A DNA stretch of 64,000 bases. Origin: Promicromonospora soli. GTDB lineage: Bacteria; Actinomycetota; Actinomycetes; Actinomycetales; Cellulomonadaceae. Positions 15,542 through 24,586 of the stretch are shown here, one piece after another. The first letter of the stretch is position 1. Every line of letters starts with the position of its first letter. The position numbers and the translations under genes are program-made. Location: assembly GCF_014653785.1 (NCBI RefSeq), contig NZ_BNAS01000008.1:120508-184507 (forward strand), in the 5' to 3' direction. The notes below the pieces were generated by a model. The model made no database searches and had not been told where the DNA came from. It saw only the letters and a program-made list of their open reading frames with translations.

Positions 15542-16545
15542 ACCGTGTCGGAGTGCTCGGGCTGGGGCAGATCGGCGGGTCGATCGGCAAGAACCTGGTC
15601 CGAGGGGGCCTGGCCGTCGCGGGGTACGACCCCGACCCTGGGACGCGAGCCATGGCCGCCGACGCCGGCATAGCGGTCCACTCCAGCGTCGGGGACTGGC
15701 TGGGCGCTCAGGATCTCGTCGTCGTCGCCGCCCCGATCGACCAGCTCGCCGCGTCGTTCGCCGAGGTCAGGGCCTGGTCGGTGCCTGGCCAGACGGTCAT
15801 CGACGTCGCCAGCGTGAAGGGCGAGGTGCACGAGATCGCCCGGTCGGCCGGCCTCGGCGGGAGCTTCGTCGGGTGCCACCCGATGGCGGGCAAGGCCGAG
15901 GTGGGGTTCGAGGTCTCCGACGCAGACCTGCTCAGCGGGATCTCGTGGGCGGTCACGGCCGACGACACCACACCCGCTCCCGCCACCCGTGCGATGATCC
16001 GCTTCCTGATGCGGCACTTCTCCGCGCGGATCAGCGTGCTGGACCCGGTGACGCACGACCAGGCGGTCGCGACGATCAGCCATACGCCGCACGTGCTCGC
16101 CTCGGCCCTGCTCGCGTCCCTGGGCAGCGTCGACAGCCCGAGGGCGGCCGCCGTGCTCGCGGCCGGGTCCTTCCGGGACGGGACGCGGGTCGCCGGGACG
16201 GGCACGCACCGGACGGCCAACATGGTCGTGCACAACGCGGCGAGCGTGGCCGGCGACCTCGACGCCCTGATCAAGTCGCTGGCCGAGCTGCGCGGGTACC
16301 TCGGCGGGGTGGACCAGGGGGCAGACCCGGTGGCGATCGAGCAATGGTTCGACGCGTCGCGCGAGGTCCGCGAGACCTACCTCGGCTCGGGCCTGGAGGC
16401 CGTCCGGCTCCCGCTCGACTGCGACGTCGCGTCCCTCGTCGGCCACGGCAAGGCCGGCTGGCTGGTCGTCGCCGTCGACGGCGAGGAGCTCGTCCTCGAA
16501 CGCGGCGGGGCGAACCGGGCGTTCGCCGCGCCGGTGTCCGGCTGA
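15538..16545 (+). CDS. tyrA: Prephenate dehydrogenase family protein
   Basis: A 335-residue NAD(P)-dependent dehydrogenase of the TyrA family, which oxidatively decarboxylates prephenate to 4-hydroxyphenylpyruvate in tyrosine synthesis. The Rossmann motif GLGQIGGSIG is at residues 8-17. Family motifs DVASVKGEV and VGCHPMAGKAEVGFE follow, with the catalytic His in the latter, and the helical dimerisation domain includes SHTPHVLASALL. There is no C-terminal ACT domain. It is not beside other aromatic-synthesis genes and overlaps a membrane protein gene, so a specialised role is possible. Confidence 0.83.
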   Translation: MNRVGVLGLGQIGGSIGKNLVRGGLAVAGYDPDPGTRAMAADAGIAVHSSVGDWLGAQDLVVVAAPIDQLAASFAEVRAWSVPGQTVIDVASVKGEVHEIARSAGLGGSFVGCHPMAGKAEVGFEVSDADLLSGISWAVTADDTTPAPATRAMIRFLMRHFSARISVLDPVTHDQAVATISHTPHVLASALLASLGSVDSPRAAAVLAAGSFRDGTRVAGTGTHRTANMVVHNAASVAGDLDALIKSLAELRGYLGGVDQGADPVAIEQWFDASREVRETYLGSGLEAVRLPLDCDVASLVGHGKAGWLVVAVDGEELVLERGGANRAFAAPVSG

Positions 16546-16561
16546 CTCGCGCCGGATCGGC

Positions 16562-17257
16562 TCAGGCCGGCCGCTGCCGCTCGTACTCGAGCTCCGGCCG
16601 CCCGCGGGCCCCGTACCGCGGCGCGCGGGTGGCGACGCCGCGGTCGGCGAGGTACTCCAGGTAGCGGCGTGCGGTGATGCGCGCCAGGTGGAGCTCGTCC
16701 GCCACCTCGCTCGCCGACAGCGCGCCGGGCTGCCGGGCGAGCAGGTCGGACACGGCGTCCAGCGTGTCCTGGGACAGGCCCTTCGGGAGCCCGGCGGCGT
16801 TGGACGTGCGCAGCGCCGCGAACGCCGTGTCCACCTCGCGCTGGCTGAGCGTGGAGACGGGCGAGCGCATCTGGTCGAAGTACTTGCGGTACGCGCCGAG
16901 CTTCTCGGCGAACAGCCCGAACGCGAACGGCTTGATGAGGTACTGCACGACGCCGATGGCGACGGCCTCGCGCACCGTCTCGAGCTCGCGGGCCGCGGTC
17001 ACGGCGATGACGTCCACCACCAGGCCGGCCGCGCGCAGCTGGCGGCACAGGACCAGGCCGTGCCGGTCGGGCAGGTTCATGTCCAGCAGGAGCAGGTGCA
17101 CCTCCTGCCCGGCGGCCTGCGCGTCGCGCAGCGCGCGGACGGTCTCGCCCGCCGTGTGCACCACCCCGGCGAGCTCGAAGCCGTCCACGCGGCGCACGTA
17201 CTCGCCGTGCGCCTCGGCGGTGCGGTGGTCGTCCTCCACCACCAGGACCCGGATCAC
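16562..17257 (-). CDS. Response regulator of the CitB/DcuR type
   Basis: A 231-residue response regulator. The receiver domain has acidic residues EDD at 8-10, the phosphoacceptor Asp59 in LLLLDMNLPDRHG and Lys in YLIKPF near residue 108. The C-terminal helix-turn-helix (residues 165-215) contains ASEVADELHLARITARRYLE, the CitB/DcuR pattern. The GTG at 17255-17257 overlaps the kinase stop codon (GTGA), so both are translated together. The neighbouring DctA gene is the natural target, as DcuR-type regulators activate C4-dicarboxylate transport. Confidence 0.88.
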   Translation of the reverse strand: MIRVLVVEDDHRTAEAHGEYVRRVDGFELAGVVHTAGETVRALRDAQAAGQEVHLLLLDMNLPDRHGLVLCRQLRAAGLVVDVIAVTAARELETVREAVAIGVVQYLIKPFAFGLFAEKLGAYRKYFDQMRSPVSTLSQREVDTAFAALRTSNAAGLPKGLSQDTLDAVSDLLARQPGALSASEVADELHLARITARRYLEYLADRGVATRAPRYGARGRPELEYERQRPA

Positions 17258-18933
17258 AGGCGACCCACCGAGCCGCTCACCCGGGCGGGCGGGGGCGACG
17301 GCGGGGACGCCGCGGGGCGGGGGAGCGTGACCGTGAAGACCGCCCCTGCGCCGCTGGACACCTCGATCCCGCCGCCGAGGCTCTCGACCACCTGGCGCAC
17401 GAGCGCGAGACCGTAGCCTCGGCCGCCGGCCGCGGCGTCCTTGGTGCTCCAGCCGGGGTCGAAGATCTGGTCCAGGTCGGCGTCGGCGATGCCGGGTCCG
17501 CTGTCTGAGACCTGGAACACCAGGGAACCGTCGTCGCCGTTGGCGAGGTAGACCTCGACCCACGCCGGCTCCGGCGTGCCCTCCAGGGCGCGGGCCGCCG
17601 CGGCGTCTATCGCGTTGTCGATGAGGTTGCCCAGGATCGTGACGACGTCCACGGGCTCCAGCCAGTGCGTGCCCGGCGCCAGGTGCGTCTCGAAGTGCAT
17701 CTCCACGGCGCGTTCGCGCGCCTGCGCGGCCTTGCCCAGGACGAGCGCGGCGATGACCGGCTCCTCGATCGCCTCCACGACGCGGTCCGTGAGCCGCTGG
17801 CCGAGCTCCCGTTCGCCGGCGACGAACCGCAGGGCCTCGTCGCTGCGGCCCAGCTCGATGAGCGTGGCGATCGTGTGCAGGCGGTTGCTGAAGTCGTGGG
17901 TCTGGGCACGCAGCGCCTCCGAGATGGTGCGCACCGAGGACAGCTCGCCGGTGACACGCTGCAGCTCGGTGCGGTCCCGCAGGGACACGATCTCGCCGAC
18001 GTTCCGGCCGGCGGCCGCGGCGGTGTCGCGGCCCACGAGCAGCACCCGGTCGCCGACGCGGACCGGCCCCTCCGGCGCGGTGCCGGCCAGGATGTCGTGG
18101 ACGGCCGGGGACAGCCGCGGGTCGGCCACGGCGAAGGGGGCCGCGAGGTCCGGGACGTCGAGCAGGCGCAGCGCCTCGTCGTTGGCGAGGACTACCGTGC
18201 CGTCCTCGACGAGCAGCATGCCCTCCTCGACCGAGTGCAGCACCGCCTCGTGCGCGGTGAAGAGGTGGGCCAGCTCGTCCGGGCCCTTGCTCTCCGTGAT
18301 CCGGTCGAGCCGGCGCGCGAGCAGGGCCGCGGCGACGGCACCGGCGCCGAACGCCAGGAGCGTCCCGACGCCGACGATCACCAGGCGCGGGACGATGCTG
18401 TCCCACAGCCGGTCGAGCGTCACCCCGGCCGACACGAGGCCCACCACCTCGCCGTCGTCCGTCATGATGGGGACGACGGCGCGCACCGACGGGCCGAGGG
18501 TGCCGTCATAGACCTCGGTGAACGACTCACCACGGAGCGCCGGGGCCGTGCTGCCCACGAACGGGCGGCCGATCTGCCACGGGTTGCGGTGCGTGTAGCG
18601 CGTGCGGTCGGTGTCCATGACGGTCAGGTAGTCGATCTCGGTGGTCGCCATGACGCGCTCGGCGTACGGCTGGAGCTCCGCCGACGCGTCGGCGACCGAG
18701 CCGGCGCGGTCCGTCTCGGCGGCCGCGTGCGCGCGGGCGACCGTGTCGATCACCAGCGAGTCCGCCGCCACCGTGGCCGCGAGGTCCGTGCTCTCCTTGC
18801 CCGCGTAGGTCTGCGCCGTGGACCGGGCATCGAGCACCAGGAGCCCGAACACGACGACGGCGCCCACGAACAGCAGCGCCGTGTGCATGGCGAGGAACCA
18901 CCTCGCGATACTCGCACCTCGTCGTTGCGCCAC
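17254..18933 (-). CDS. Sensor histidine kinase of the CitA/DcuS type
   Basis: A 559-residue membrane kinase. Transmembrane segments lie near residues 12-33 and 180-208, bracketing an extracytoplasmic sensor domain with IDYLTVMDTDRTRYTHRNP, the PAS-like fold used by citrate and C4-dicarboxylate sensors. A cytoplasmic PAS-like region follows. The phosphoacceptor box RAQTHDFSNRLHTIATLIEL and an ATPase domain (NLIDNAIDAA, DSGPGI, GRGYGLALV) complete it. The start is GTG at 18931-18933. It is divergent from the dicarboxylate transporter at 19061 and overlaps its response regulator. Confidence 0.88.
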   Translation of the reverse strand: MAQRRGASIARWFLAMHTALLFVGAVVVFGLLVLDARSTAQTYAGKESTDLAATVAADSLVIDTVARAHAAAETDRAGSVADASAELQPYAERVMATTEIDYLTVMDTDRTRYTHRNPWQIGRPFVGSTAPALRGESFTEVYDGTLGPSVRAVVPIMTDDGEVVGLVSAGVTLDRLWDSIVPRLVIVGVGTLLAFGAGAVAAALLARRLDRITESKGPDELAHLFTAHEAVLHSVEEGMLLVEDGTVVLANDEALRLLDVPDLAAPFAVADPRLSPAVHDILAGTAPEGPVRVGDRVLLVGRDTAAAAGRNVGEIVSLRDRTELQRVTGELSSVRTISEALRAQTHDFSNRLHTIATLIELGRSDEALRFVAGERELGQRLTDRVVEAIEEPVIAALVLGKAAQARERAVEMHFETHLAPGTHWLEPVDVVTILGNLIDNAIDAAAARALEGTPEPAWVEVYLANGDDGSLVFQVSDSGPGIADADLDQIFDPGWSTKDAAAGGRGYGLALVRQVVESLGGGIEVSSGAGAVFTVTLPRPAASPPSPPPARVSGSVGRL

Positions 18934-18967
18934 GGACCCATTGTCGCCTGGCCGAGCCGCCGGGAAT

Positions 18968-19001
18968 ACCGCCTGAGAACACTATGTACGCAATAGGCGG
19001 T
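18968..19001. promoter_or_regulatory. Inverted repeat between the two-component genes and dctA
   Basis: ACCGCCT (18968-18974) and AGGCGGT (18995-19001) are perfect 7-bp arms 20 bp apart. The region between them is the AT-richest of this intergenic gap. It is a candidate binding site for the adjacent DcuR-like regulator and lies 60-93 bp upstream of the transporter start. The assignment is inference. Confidence 0.4.
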
Positions 19002-19060
19002 TTCGCTGCTGTCCCCAGCACTCTTGTCACGACCACACAGCGTTGTGAGAGGAACACACC

Positions 19061-20485
19061 ATGGCGGCAATGCAGCCCGCCGGCGCCGGGACCACCCCGC
19101 GCCGCCGGCTCGACAAGAGTCACTACCTGTACCTGGCGGTGATCGTCGCCGTCGTGGCCGGCGTCATCGTCGGACTGGCGTCGCCCGAGACCGGAGTGGC
19201 GCTGAAGCCGATCGGTACCGGGTTCGTCGCACTGATCAAGATGATGATCTCGCCCGTCATCTTCTGCACCATCGTGCTCGGCATCGGGTCCATCGCGAAG
19301 GCCGCGACCGTGGGCCGCGTGGGCGGGCTGGCGCTGCTCTACTTCCTGACCATGTCGACGTTCGCACTGGTGATCGGCCTGGTCGTCGGCAACGTGCTGC
19401 ACCCGGGCGAGGGCCTGTCCGTCGCGGGCGTGACCTACGAGGCCGAGGGCGAGGCATCGTCCCTGGTGGACTTCGTGCTCGGGATCATCCCCACCACGCT
19501 CGTCTCGCCGCTCAGCGGCGAGTCCGTGCTGCAGACCCTGTTCGTGGCGCTGCTGGTCGGGTTCGCGATCCAGCAGCTCGGCGCGCGCGGGAAGCCCGCG
19601 CTGGACGCGGTGCGGCTGATCCAGGCGATCGTGTTCCGCGTGCTGACGATGATCCTGTGGGTCGCGCCGGTCGGCGCCTTCGGTGCCATCGCCGGCGTCG
19701 TCGGCGAGACCGGGTGGGGCGCGGTCGTCGCGCTGGGCACCCTGATGGCCGGGTTCTACCTGACGTGCATCGTGTTCATCGTCGTCGTGCTCGGCACCGT
19801 GCTGCGGCTGGTGTCCGGCGTGAACATCTTCCGGCTCATGAAGTACCTGGCGCGTGAGTACCTGCTGATCGTCAGCACCTCCTCGTCCGAGGCGGCCCTG
19901 CCGCGCCTGATCGCCAAGATGGAGCACCTCGGCGTCTCCAAGCCCGTGGTGGGCATCACGGTGCCGACCGGGTACTCGTTCAACCTGGACGGCACGGCGA
20001 TCTACCTGACCATGGCGTCGTTGTTCATCGCGTCGGCCCTGGGCGTGCCCATGTCGATCCCCGAGCAGATCGGCATGCTCGCCTTCATGATCATCGCCTC
20101 CAAGGGCGCGGCCGGGGTCACCGGCGCCGGCCTCGCCACCCTCGCCGGCGGCCTGCAGACCTACCGCCCCGACCTGGTCGACGGCGTGGGGATCATCGTC
20201 GGCATCGACCGCTTCATGTCCGAGGCGCGCGCACTGACCAACTTCACCGGCAACGCCGTGGCGACGGTGGTCATCGGCACCTGGACGCGCGAGATCGACC
20301 GCGAGCGCGTGAGCCAGGTCCTCGCGGGCGGGATCCCGTTCGACGAGACCGCGATGGACGACCTGCACGGCGGTCCGGACGACGCCGCGGGCGCCGCGGA
20401 CGGCGGGGACGCCGCCGCGGACCAGAACGGCAACCCGGGCGCGAAGGCGCTCGAGCCGACCGGCAATCTGACTGCCGGCCGATAG
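19061..20485 (+). CDS. dctA: C4-dicarboxylate/H+ or Na+ symporter (DctA, DAACS family)
   Basis: A 474-residue membrane transporter of the dicarboxylate/amino acid:cation symporter family. Hallmarks are IKMMISPVIFCTIVLGI near residues 58-75, the serine-rich re-entrant loop STSSSEAALPRL, the unwound helix motif YSFNLDGTAIYL and the last binding region FTGNAVATVVIG. It takes up C4-dicarboxylates such as succinate, fumarate and malate. The C-terminal 60 residues are Asp/Gly/Ala-rich and probably disordered. The ATG at 19061 follows AGAGGAA. The divergent sensor kinase and regulator probably control it. Confidence 0.9.
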   Translation: MAAMQPAGAGTTPRRRLDKSHYLYLAVIVAVVAGVIVGLASPETGVALKPIGTGFVALIKMMISPVIFCTIVLGIGSIAKAATVGRVGGLALLYFLTMSTFALVIGLVVGNVLHPGEGLSVAGVTYEAEGEASSLVDFVLGIIPTTLVSPLSGESVLQTLFVALLVGFAIQQLGARGKPALDAVRLIQAIVFRVLTMILWVAPVGAFGAIAGVVGETGWGAVVALGTLMAGFYLTCIVFIVVVLGTVLRLVSGVNIFRLMKYLAREYLLIVSTSSSEAALPRLIAKMEHLGVSKPVVGITVPTGYSFNLDGTAIYLTMASLFIASALGVPMSIPEQIGMLAFMIIASKGAAGVTGAGLATLAGGLQTYRPDLVDGVGIIVGIDRFMSEARALTNFTGNAVATVVIGTWTREIDRERVSQVLAGGIPFDETAMDDLHGGPDDAAGAADGGDAAADQNGNPGAKALEPTGNLTAGR

Positions 20486-20494
20486 CTGGCTGTT

Positions 20495-20554
20495 GTTCAG
20501 CATGCGTCTGCTGCGGGATCCGACGGTGGATCCCGCAGCAGACGCATGCTGAAC
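20495..20554. terminator. Perfect 27-bp inverted repeat between convergent genes
   Basis: The arms 20495-20521 and 20528-20554 are perfectly complementary over 27 bp, with the 6-nt loop GACGGT. Each arm contains GCATGC and GGATCC. It lies 9 bp after the dctA stop and 10 bp from the convergent glucarate dehydratase stop, so a two-way terminator is the simplest reading. The stem is much longer than a usual intrinsic terminator and lacks a T-tract. Confidence 0.75.
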
Positions 20555-20564
20555 GGAGGTCAGC

Positions 20565-21893
20565 TCATCGAACCAGGCACGGTCGCTTCGGGTCGAACTC
20601 CCACCCCTCAACCAGGTACTGCATTGCCATCGCGTCGTCCCGCGCCCCGAGCCCGTGCTCCAGGTAGAGCTCGTGCGCCCGGGCCAGGCGCTCGCGGTCC
20701 AGCTCGACGCCGAGCCCGGGCGTGGTCGGCACTCGGATCTCGCCGCCGGAGATCTGGGGCGGCGCCTTCGTCAGGCCTTGCCCGTCCTGCCAGATCCAGT
20801 GGGTGTCCAGCGCGGTGATCGTGCCGGGAGCGGCAGCGCCGACGTGCGTGAACATGGCCAGCGAGATGTCGAAGTGGTTGTTGGAGTGCGACCCCCAGGT
20901 CAGGCCGAACTCGTGGCAGAGCTGGGCCACGCGCACCGAGCCGGCCATGGTCCAGAAGTGCGGGTCCGCCAGCGGGATGTCGACGGCGCCCGCGCGCACG
21001 GCGTGCGCCATCTCGCGCCAGTCCGTGGCGATCATGTTGGTCGCGGTCGGCAGGCCCGTCGCCCGCCGGAACTCCGCCATGACCTCCCGGCCGGAGAACC
21101 GGCCCTCCGCGCCGCACGGGTCCTCGGCGTAGGCGACGACGCCGCGCATGCGCCTCCCCAGCCGGATCGCCTCGGCCAGCGGCCAGCCGCCGTTGGGGTC
21201 GAGCGTGATCCGGGCGTCGGGGAACCGCTCCTTGAGCGCGACGACGGTGTCGACCTCCAGGTCCCCGGCCTGCACGCCGCCCTTGAGCTTGAAGTCGGTG
21301 AAGCCGTAGCGCCTCTGGGCGGCCTCGGCGAGCCGCACGACGTCGTCGGGCGTGATGGCCTGCTCGCGGCGCAGCCGGCCCCACGCGTCGGAGTCGTCGT
21401 CCCCGCGCAGGTACGGCAGGTCGGTCGCACCCGGGTCGCCCACGTAGAAAAGGTAGCCGAGCATGGGCACGGCCTCCCGCTGGGCTCCGTCGCCGAGCAG
21501 CTCGGCCACCGGCAGGCCCAGGTCCTGACCGTGCAGGTCCAGCAGCGCGGACTCCAGGGCCGTGACCGCGTGCACGGTGGTGCGCAGGTCGAAGGTCTGC
21601 AGGCCGCGCCCGCCCGCGTCGCGGTCGGCGAAGGTCCGCGAGACCTCACGCAGCAGGCTGCGGTAGCGCGCCACCGGCTGCCCGACGACGAGCCGGCCGG
21701 CCTCCTCGATCGTGGCCCGGATCTTCTCCCCGCCGGGCACCTCTCCGAGCCCGGTCCGCCCGTCGGAGTCGGTGACGATCGCGATGTTCCGCGTGAAGAA
21801 CGGGGCGTGCGCGCCGGACAGGTTCAGCAGCATCGAGTCGTGGCCCGCGACGGGCACCACCTCGACGCGGGCGATCGTGGGGTGGCCGGTCAC
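20565..21893 (-). CDS. gudD: Glucarate dehydratase
   Basis: A 442-residue enolase-superfamily enzyme that dehydrates D-glucarate to 5-keto-4-deoxy-D-glucarate. Recognised segments are [20 protein letters not shown] near the N-terminus, the catalytic [10 protein letters not shown], the metal site LDPNGGWPL with [16 protein letters not shown], and the general-base region [19 protein letters not shown]. The tail [20 protein letters not shown] is also typical. The GTG at 21891-21893 overlaps the stop of the upstream semialdehyde dehydrogenase gene (GTGA). It is the last gene of the operon kdgD - KGSA dehydrogenase - gudD. Confidence 0.93.
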   Translation of the reverse strand: MTGHPTIARVEVVPVAGHDSMLLNLSGAHAPFFTRNIAIVTDSDGRTGLGEVPGGEKIRATIEEAGRLVVGQPVARYRSLLREVSRTFADRDAGGRGLQTFDLRTTVHAVTALESALLDLHGQDLGLPVAELLGDGAQREAVPMLGYLFYVGDPGATDLPYLRGDDDSDAWGRLRREQAITPDDVVRLAEAAQRRYGFTDFKLKGGVQAGDLEVDTVVALKERFPDARITLDPNGGWPLAEAIRLGRRMRGVVAYAEDPCGAEGRFSGREVMAEFRRATGLPTATNMIATDWREMAHAVRAGAVDIPLADPHFWTMAGSVRVAQLCHEFGLTWGSHSNNHFDISLAMFTHVGAAAPGTITALDTHWIWQDGQGLTKAPPQISGGEIRVPTTPGLGVELDRERLARAHELYLEHGLGARDDAMAMQYLVEGWEFDPKRPCLVR

Positions 21894-23515
21894 CGGGCGG
21901 CCCCGCTCGGCTCGGGCTCCGTGGCGCCGAGCACGACGTCGAGAACCCCGTCCACCCGCCGCGTCAGGTGCCACGGGTTGTCCGACCGGACCGGCTCGGG
22001 GAGCAGGTACTCGGGCAGGTTCTGGTAGGCCACGGGGCGCAGGAACCGCTCGATCGCGAGCGTCCCCACGGAGGTGCCGCGGGCGTCCGACGTCGCGGGG
22101 AACGGGCCGCCGTGCACCATCGCGTGCCCCACCTCGACGCCGGTGGGCCAGCCGTTCGCGAGGATGCGGCCGGCGGTGCGCTCCAGGACGGGCAGCAGCC
22201 GGGCTGCGGTCTCCCGGTCGTCCTCGGTCAGGTGCAGCGTCACGGTGAGCTGCCCCTCCAGCCGCTCGACGGCGGACAGGAGCTCGTCGGCGTCGGCGTA
22301 CCGGACCACCAGGGAGGCCGCGCCGAAGATCTCGGCCTGCAGCACCGGGTTGCTCAGCAGGGCCGGTACGGCGCTCGCGAACACGGCCGGTGCGGGGGCG
22401 TTGTGGGTGTCTCCGGGCGTACCCGCCCCGACGAGCCGAACGCCGTCCTGGGCCGCCAGCCTGTCGACGCCGTCCTGCCAGGCCTCGGCGATGCCGGCCG
22501 TGAGCATGGTCTGCCCGGCGGCAGCCGCGGCGGCGCGCCCCGCGGCCTCGACGAACGCGTCGCCCCGCGGGCCGCTCGGCACGAAGACGAGCCCGGGCGC
22601 GGTGCAGAGCTGGCCCGACGAGCCGGTCACCGACGTGAGGTACCCGGCGGCGAGCGCGTCGACGTCGCCGGCCAGGGCGCCGTCGAGCAGGATCGTCGGG
22701 TTGATCGAGCTCATCTCGGCGTAGACGGGGATCGGAACGGGGCGGGCGGCGGCCGCCGCGACGAGCGCGAGGCCGCCGCCGCGCGAGCCGGTGAAGCCGA
22801 CCGCCTTGATCGCGGGGTCGGACACCAGGGCCTGGCCAACGGCGTTGCCCGGCCCGTAGACCAGGGAGAACACGCCCGGGTGCAGGCCGCACTGCGCGAC
22901 GGCGTCGGCCACCGCGCGGCCCACGAGCTCGGCAGTGCCCGGGTGCGCGTTGTGCGCCTTGACGACCACGGGGCAGCCCGCCGCGAGCGCCGAGGCGGTG
23001 TCGCCGCCCGCGGTGGAGAAGGCGAGCGGGAAGTTGCTCGCGCCGAACACCGCGACTGGCCCGAGCGGCACCTTGCGCTGCCGGATGTCGGCGCGGGGCA
23101 GGGGAGTGCGGTCCGGCAGGGCCGGGTCGATCCGCACGCCGCGGTGGTCGCCCTGGCGCACCACCTGCGCGAACAGGCGGAGCTGGCCGGTGGTGCGGGC
23201 GACCTCGCCCGTCAGGCGCGCCGCCGGGAGGCCGGTCTCCCGCATGGCCCGCGCGACCACGTCGGGCGCCAGGGCGTCGATGTTCGCCGCTACCTGCTCC
23301 AGGAAACGCGCGTGGGGCTCGGGCGCGAGAGTGGAGAAGGTTGCGAAGGCCTCCTGCGCGGCCGCGGTCGCCTGGGCGACCTGCGCGTCGTCGAGTAGGG
23401 AGTAGGCGGGTTCGAGCGCCTGGGCGGTCGCCGGATCCTGCCCGGCGACGGTGCCGGCGGTGCCCGCCAGGGGCGCTCCGGCGACGATCGAGTGGCCCGT
23501 GAGCTCGGTGGTCAT
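21890..23515 (-). CDS. Alpha-ketoglutarate semialdehyde (2,5-dioxovalerate) dehydrogenase, copy 1
   Basis: A 541-residue NADP-type aldehyde dehydrogenase that oxidises KGSA to 2-oxoglutarate, the last step of aldarate breakdown. Motifs are [39 protein letters not shown], the general base in [10 protein letters not shown] and the nucleophile Cys304 in [10 protein letters not shown]. This sequence style, with NFPLAFS and [11 protein letters not shown], is specific to KGSA dehydrogenases. Both ends overlap neighbours (ATGA with kdgD, GTGA with gudD). A second copy for hydroxyproline breakdown lies at 58986-60476. Confidence 0.9.
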   Translation of the reverse strand: MTTELTGHSIVAGAPLAGTAGTVAGQDPATAQALEPAYSLLDDAQVAQATAAAQEAFATFSTLAPEPHARFLEQVAANIDALAPDVVARAMRETGLPAARLTGEVARTTGQLRLFAQVVRQGDHRGVRIDPALPDRTPLPRADIRQRKVPLGPVAVFGASNFPLAFSTAGGDTASALAAGCPVVVKAHNAHPGTAELVGRAVADAVAQCGLHPGVFSLVYGPGNAVGQALVSDPAIKAVGFTGSRGGGLALVAAAAARPVPIPVYAEMSSINPTILLDGALAGDVDALAAGYLTSVTGSSGQLCTAPGLVFVPSGPRGDAFVEAAGRAAAAAAGQTMLTAGIAEAWQDGVDRLAAQDGVRLVGAGTPGDTHNAPAPAVFASAVPALLSNPVLQAEIFGAASLVVRYADADELLSAVERLEGQLTVTLHLTEDDRETAARLLPVLERTAGRILANGWPTGVEVGHAMVHGGPFPATSDARGTSVGTLAIERFLRPVAYQNLPEYLLPEPVRSDNPWHLTRRVDGVLDVVLGATEPEPSGAAR

Positions 23516-24450
23516 CGCAGGTCTCCTTCGGGGTGGACGTCGGCGGTCTTGATCAGTGTGCTGAGGTCCGCGAGGTCCTGGGCGGTGAGGTCCTGCAGGG
23601 GTGCGCGCACGCTGCCCATGTCGCGGCCCACGGCCTTCATGCCGCCCTTGACGATGGACACGCCGTACCCCTTGGCGCGGTCGCGGATGTCGAGGTAGGG
23701 CAGCACGAAACGGCTGAGCTTCTCGGTGACGGCCGCGTGGTCCAGGCTGCGGACGTCGCGGTAGAACGCGAGGGCGAACTCGGGCACGAAGTTGTACATG
23801 GCCGAGGAGTAGGTGCTCATGCCGAGCTGCAGGAGCGGCAGGGCGAAGGTCTCCGCGGTGGGCAGCCCGCCCAGGTAGAAAAGCCGGTCCCCGTTCAGGA
23901 CGGTGACGTGGGTGAGCTGCTCGATGTCGCCGATAGCGTCCTTGAACCCGATGAAGTTGGGGTGCCGCTCGGCCAGCCGCGCCACGGTCTGCGCCGAGTA
24001 CACGGCGTTGCCGCGGTTGTAGACGATCACCCCGAGGCTCGTGGACCCGCACACGGCCGAGGCGTGCTCCAGCAGCCCGTCCTGGTCGCACTCGGTCAGG
24101 TACGGGGGCAGCAGGAGGAGCCCTTCGGCGCCGGCGGCCTCGGCGGCCCGCGCGTTCTGGATCGCCTGGGCGGTGTTGCCGCCCGCGCTGCCGAGCACCG
24201 GGGTGCGTCCGGCGGCGGTCTCGACGGCGAGCCGCACCACGCGGGCCGACTCCTCGGGCGTCAGGCTGAAGCCCTCGCCCGTGCCGCCCGCGGCGAAGAG
24301 GCCGCCGATCTGAAAGCTCGACTGCCAGTCGATGTGGTCGCGGTACCGCTCCTCGTCGATCTCCCCGTCCCCGCCGAACGGGGTGACGGGGAACGACAGC
24401 AGCCCGTCCTTGAGGGCGACGGCGAGCTCCTGGGGTGCATACGTGGCCAA
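23512..24450 (-). CDS. kdgD: 5-dehydro-4-deoxyglucarate dehydratase
   Basis: A 312-residue member of the dihydrodipicolinate synthase family that converts 5-keto-4-deoxyglucarate to KGSA with loss of water and CO2. The Schiff-base Lys170 is in [10 protein letters not shown] and the catalytic Tyr in [11 protein letters not shown]. The N-terminus [16 protein letters not shown] and [11 protein letters not shown] are typical of KdgD. The start is TTG at 24448-24450 because AGGAGG lies 7 nt upstream and no in-frame ATG or GTG fits better. It heads the operon, and its promoter element (24521-24562) matches that of the tctC operon. Confidence 0.9.
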   Translation of the reverse strand: MATYAPQELAVALKDGLLSFPVTPFGGDGEIDEERYRDHIDWQSSFQIGGLFAAGGTGEGFSLTPEESARVVRLAVETAAGRTPVLGSAGGNTAQAIQNARAAEAAGAEGLLLLPPYLTECDQDGLLEHASAVCGSTSLGVIVYNRGNAVYSAQTVARLAERHPNFIGFKDAIGDIEQLTHVTVLNGDRLFYLGGLPTAETFALPLLQLGMSTYSSAMYNFVPEFALAFYRDVRSLDHAAVTEKLSRFVLPYLDIRDRAKGYGVSIVKGGMKAVGRDMGSVRAPLQDLTAQDLADLSTLIKTADVHPEGDLR

Positions 24451-24507
24451 GGGGGCCCCTCCTGTGACAGACGTCGGCGACGGCGTGCTGGTCCGGCTGG
24501 TTCGGCT

Positions 24508-24521
24508 GGTTGGCGCCAACC
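24508..24521. promoter_or_regulatory. Perfect 14-bp palindrome at the kdgD transcription start region
   Basis: GGTTGGCGCCAACC is a perfect palindrome that begins right at the end of the predicted kdgD -10 (24521-24526) and covers the expected transcription start. A repressor bound there would block initiation. The tctC promoter, which otherwise matches, lacks this palindrome. Its protein partner is unknown; the nearby GntR or an outside LacI-type regulator are candidates. Confidence 0.45.
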
Positions 24522-24562
24522 TAAGAACCTCCGACGATGCCTGTCCAAGCCCGATGTTGCAT
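24521..24562 (-). promoter_or_regulatory. kdgD operon promoter with element shared with tctC
   Basis: On the minus strand: ATGCA, 7 nt, GCTT, a -35-like TTGGAC (24543-24548), a 16-nt spacer starting AGGCATCGT, and -10-like TCTTAG (24521-24526). The same order and spacing occur at 25494-25535 before tctC. Of the 30 nt from GCTT to the end of the -10, 25 are identical. Conservation of the spacer beyond the sigma-factor boxes points to a shared regulator, most likely the LysR protein encoded between them. Confidence 0.6.
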
Positions 24563-24586
24563 CGGGTCATGCCTCGGGTGCATCGA

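Noticed and set aside
24451..24570. kdgD starting at 24570
   Set aside because: The extra residues lie across the shared promoter element, and the TTG at 24448-24450 has a clear AGGAGG site at normal spacing.
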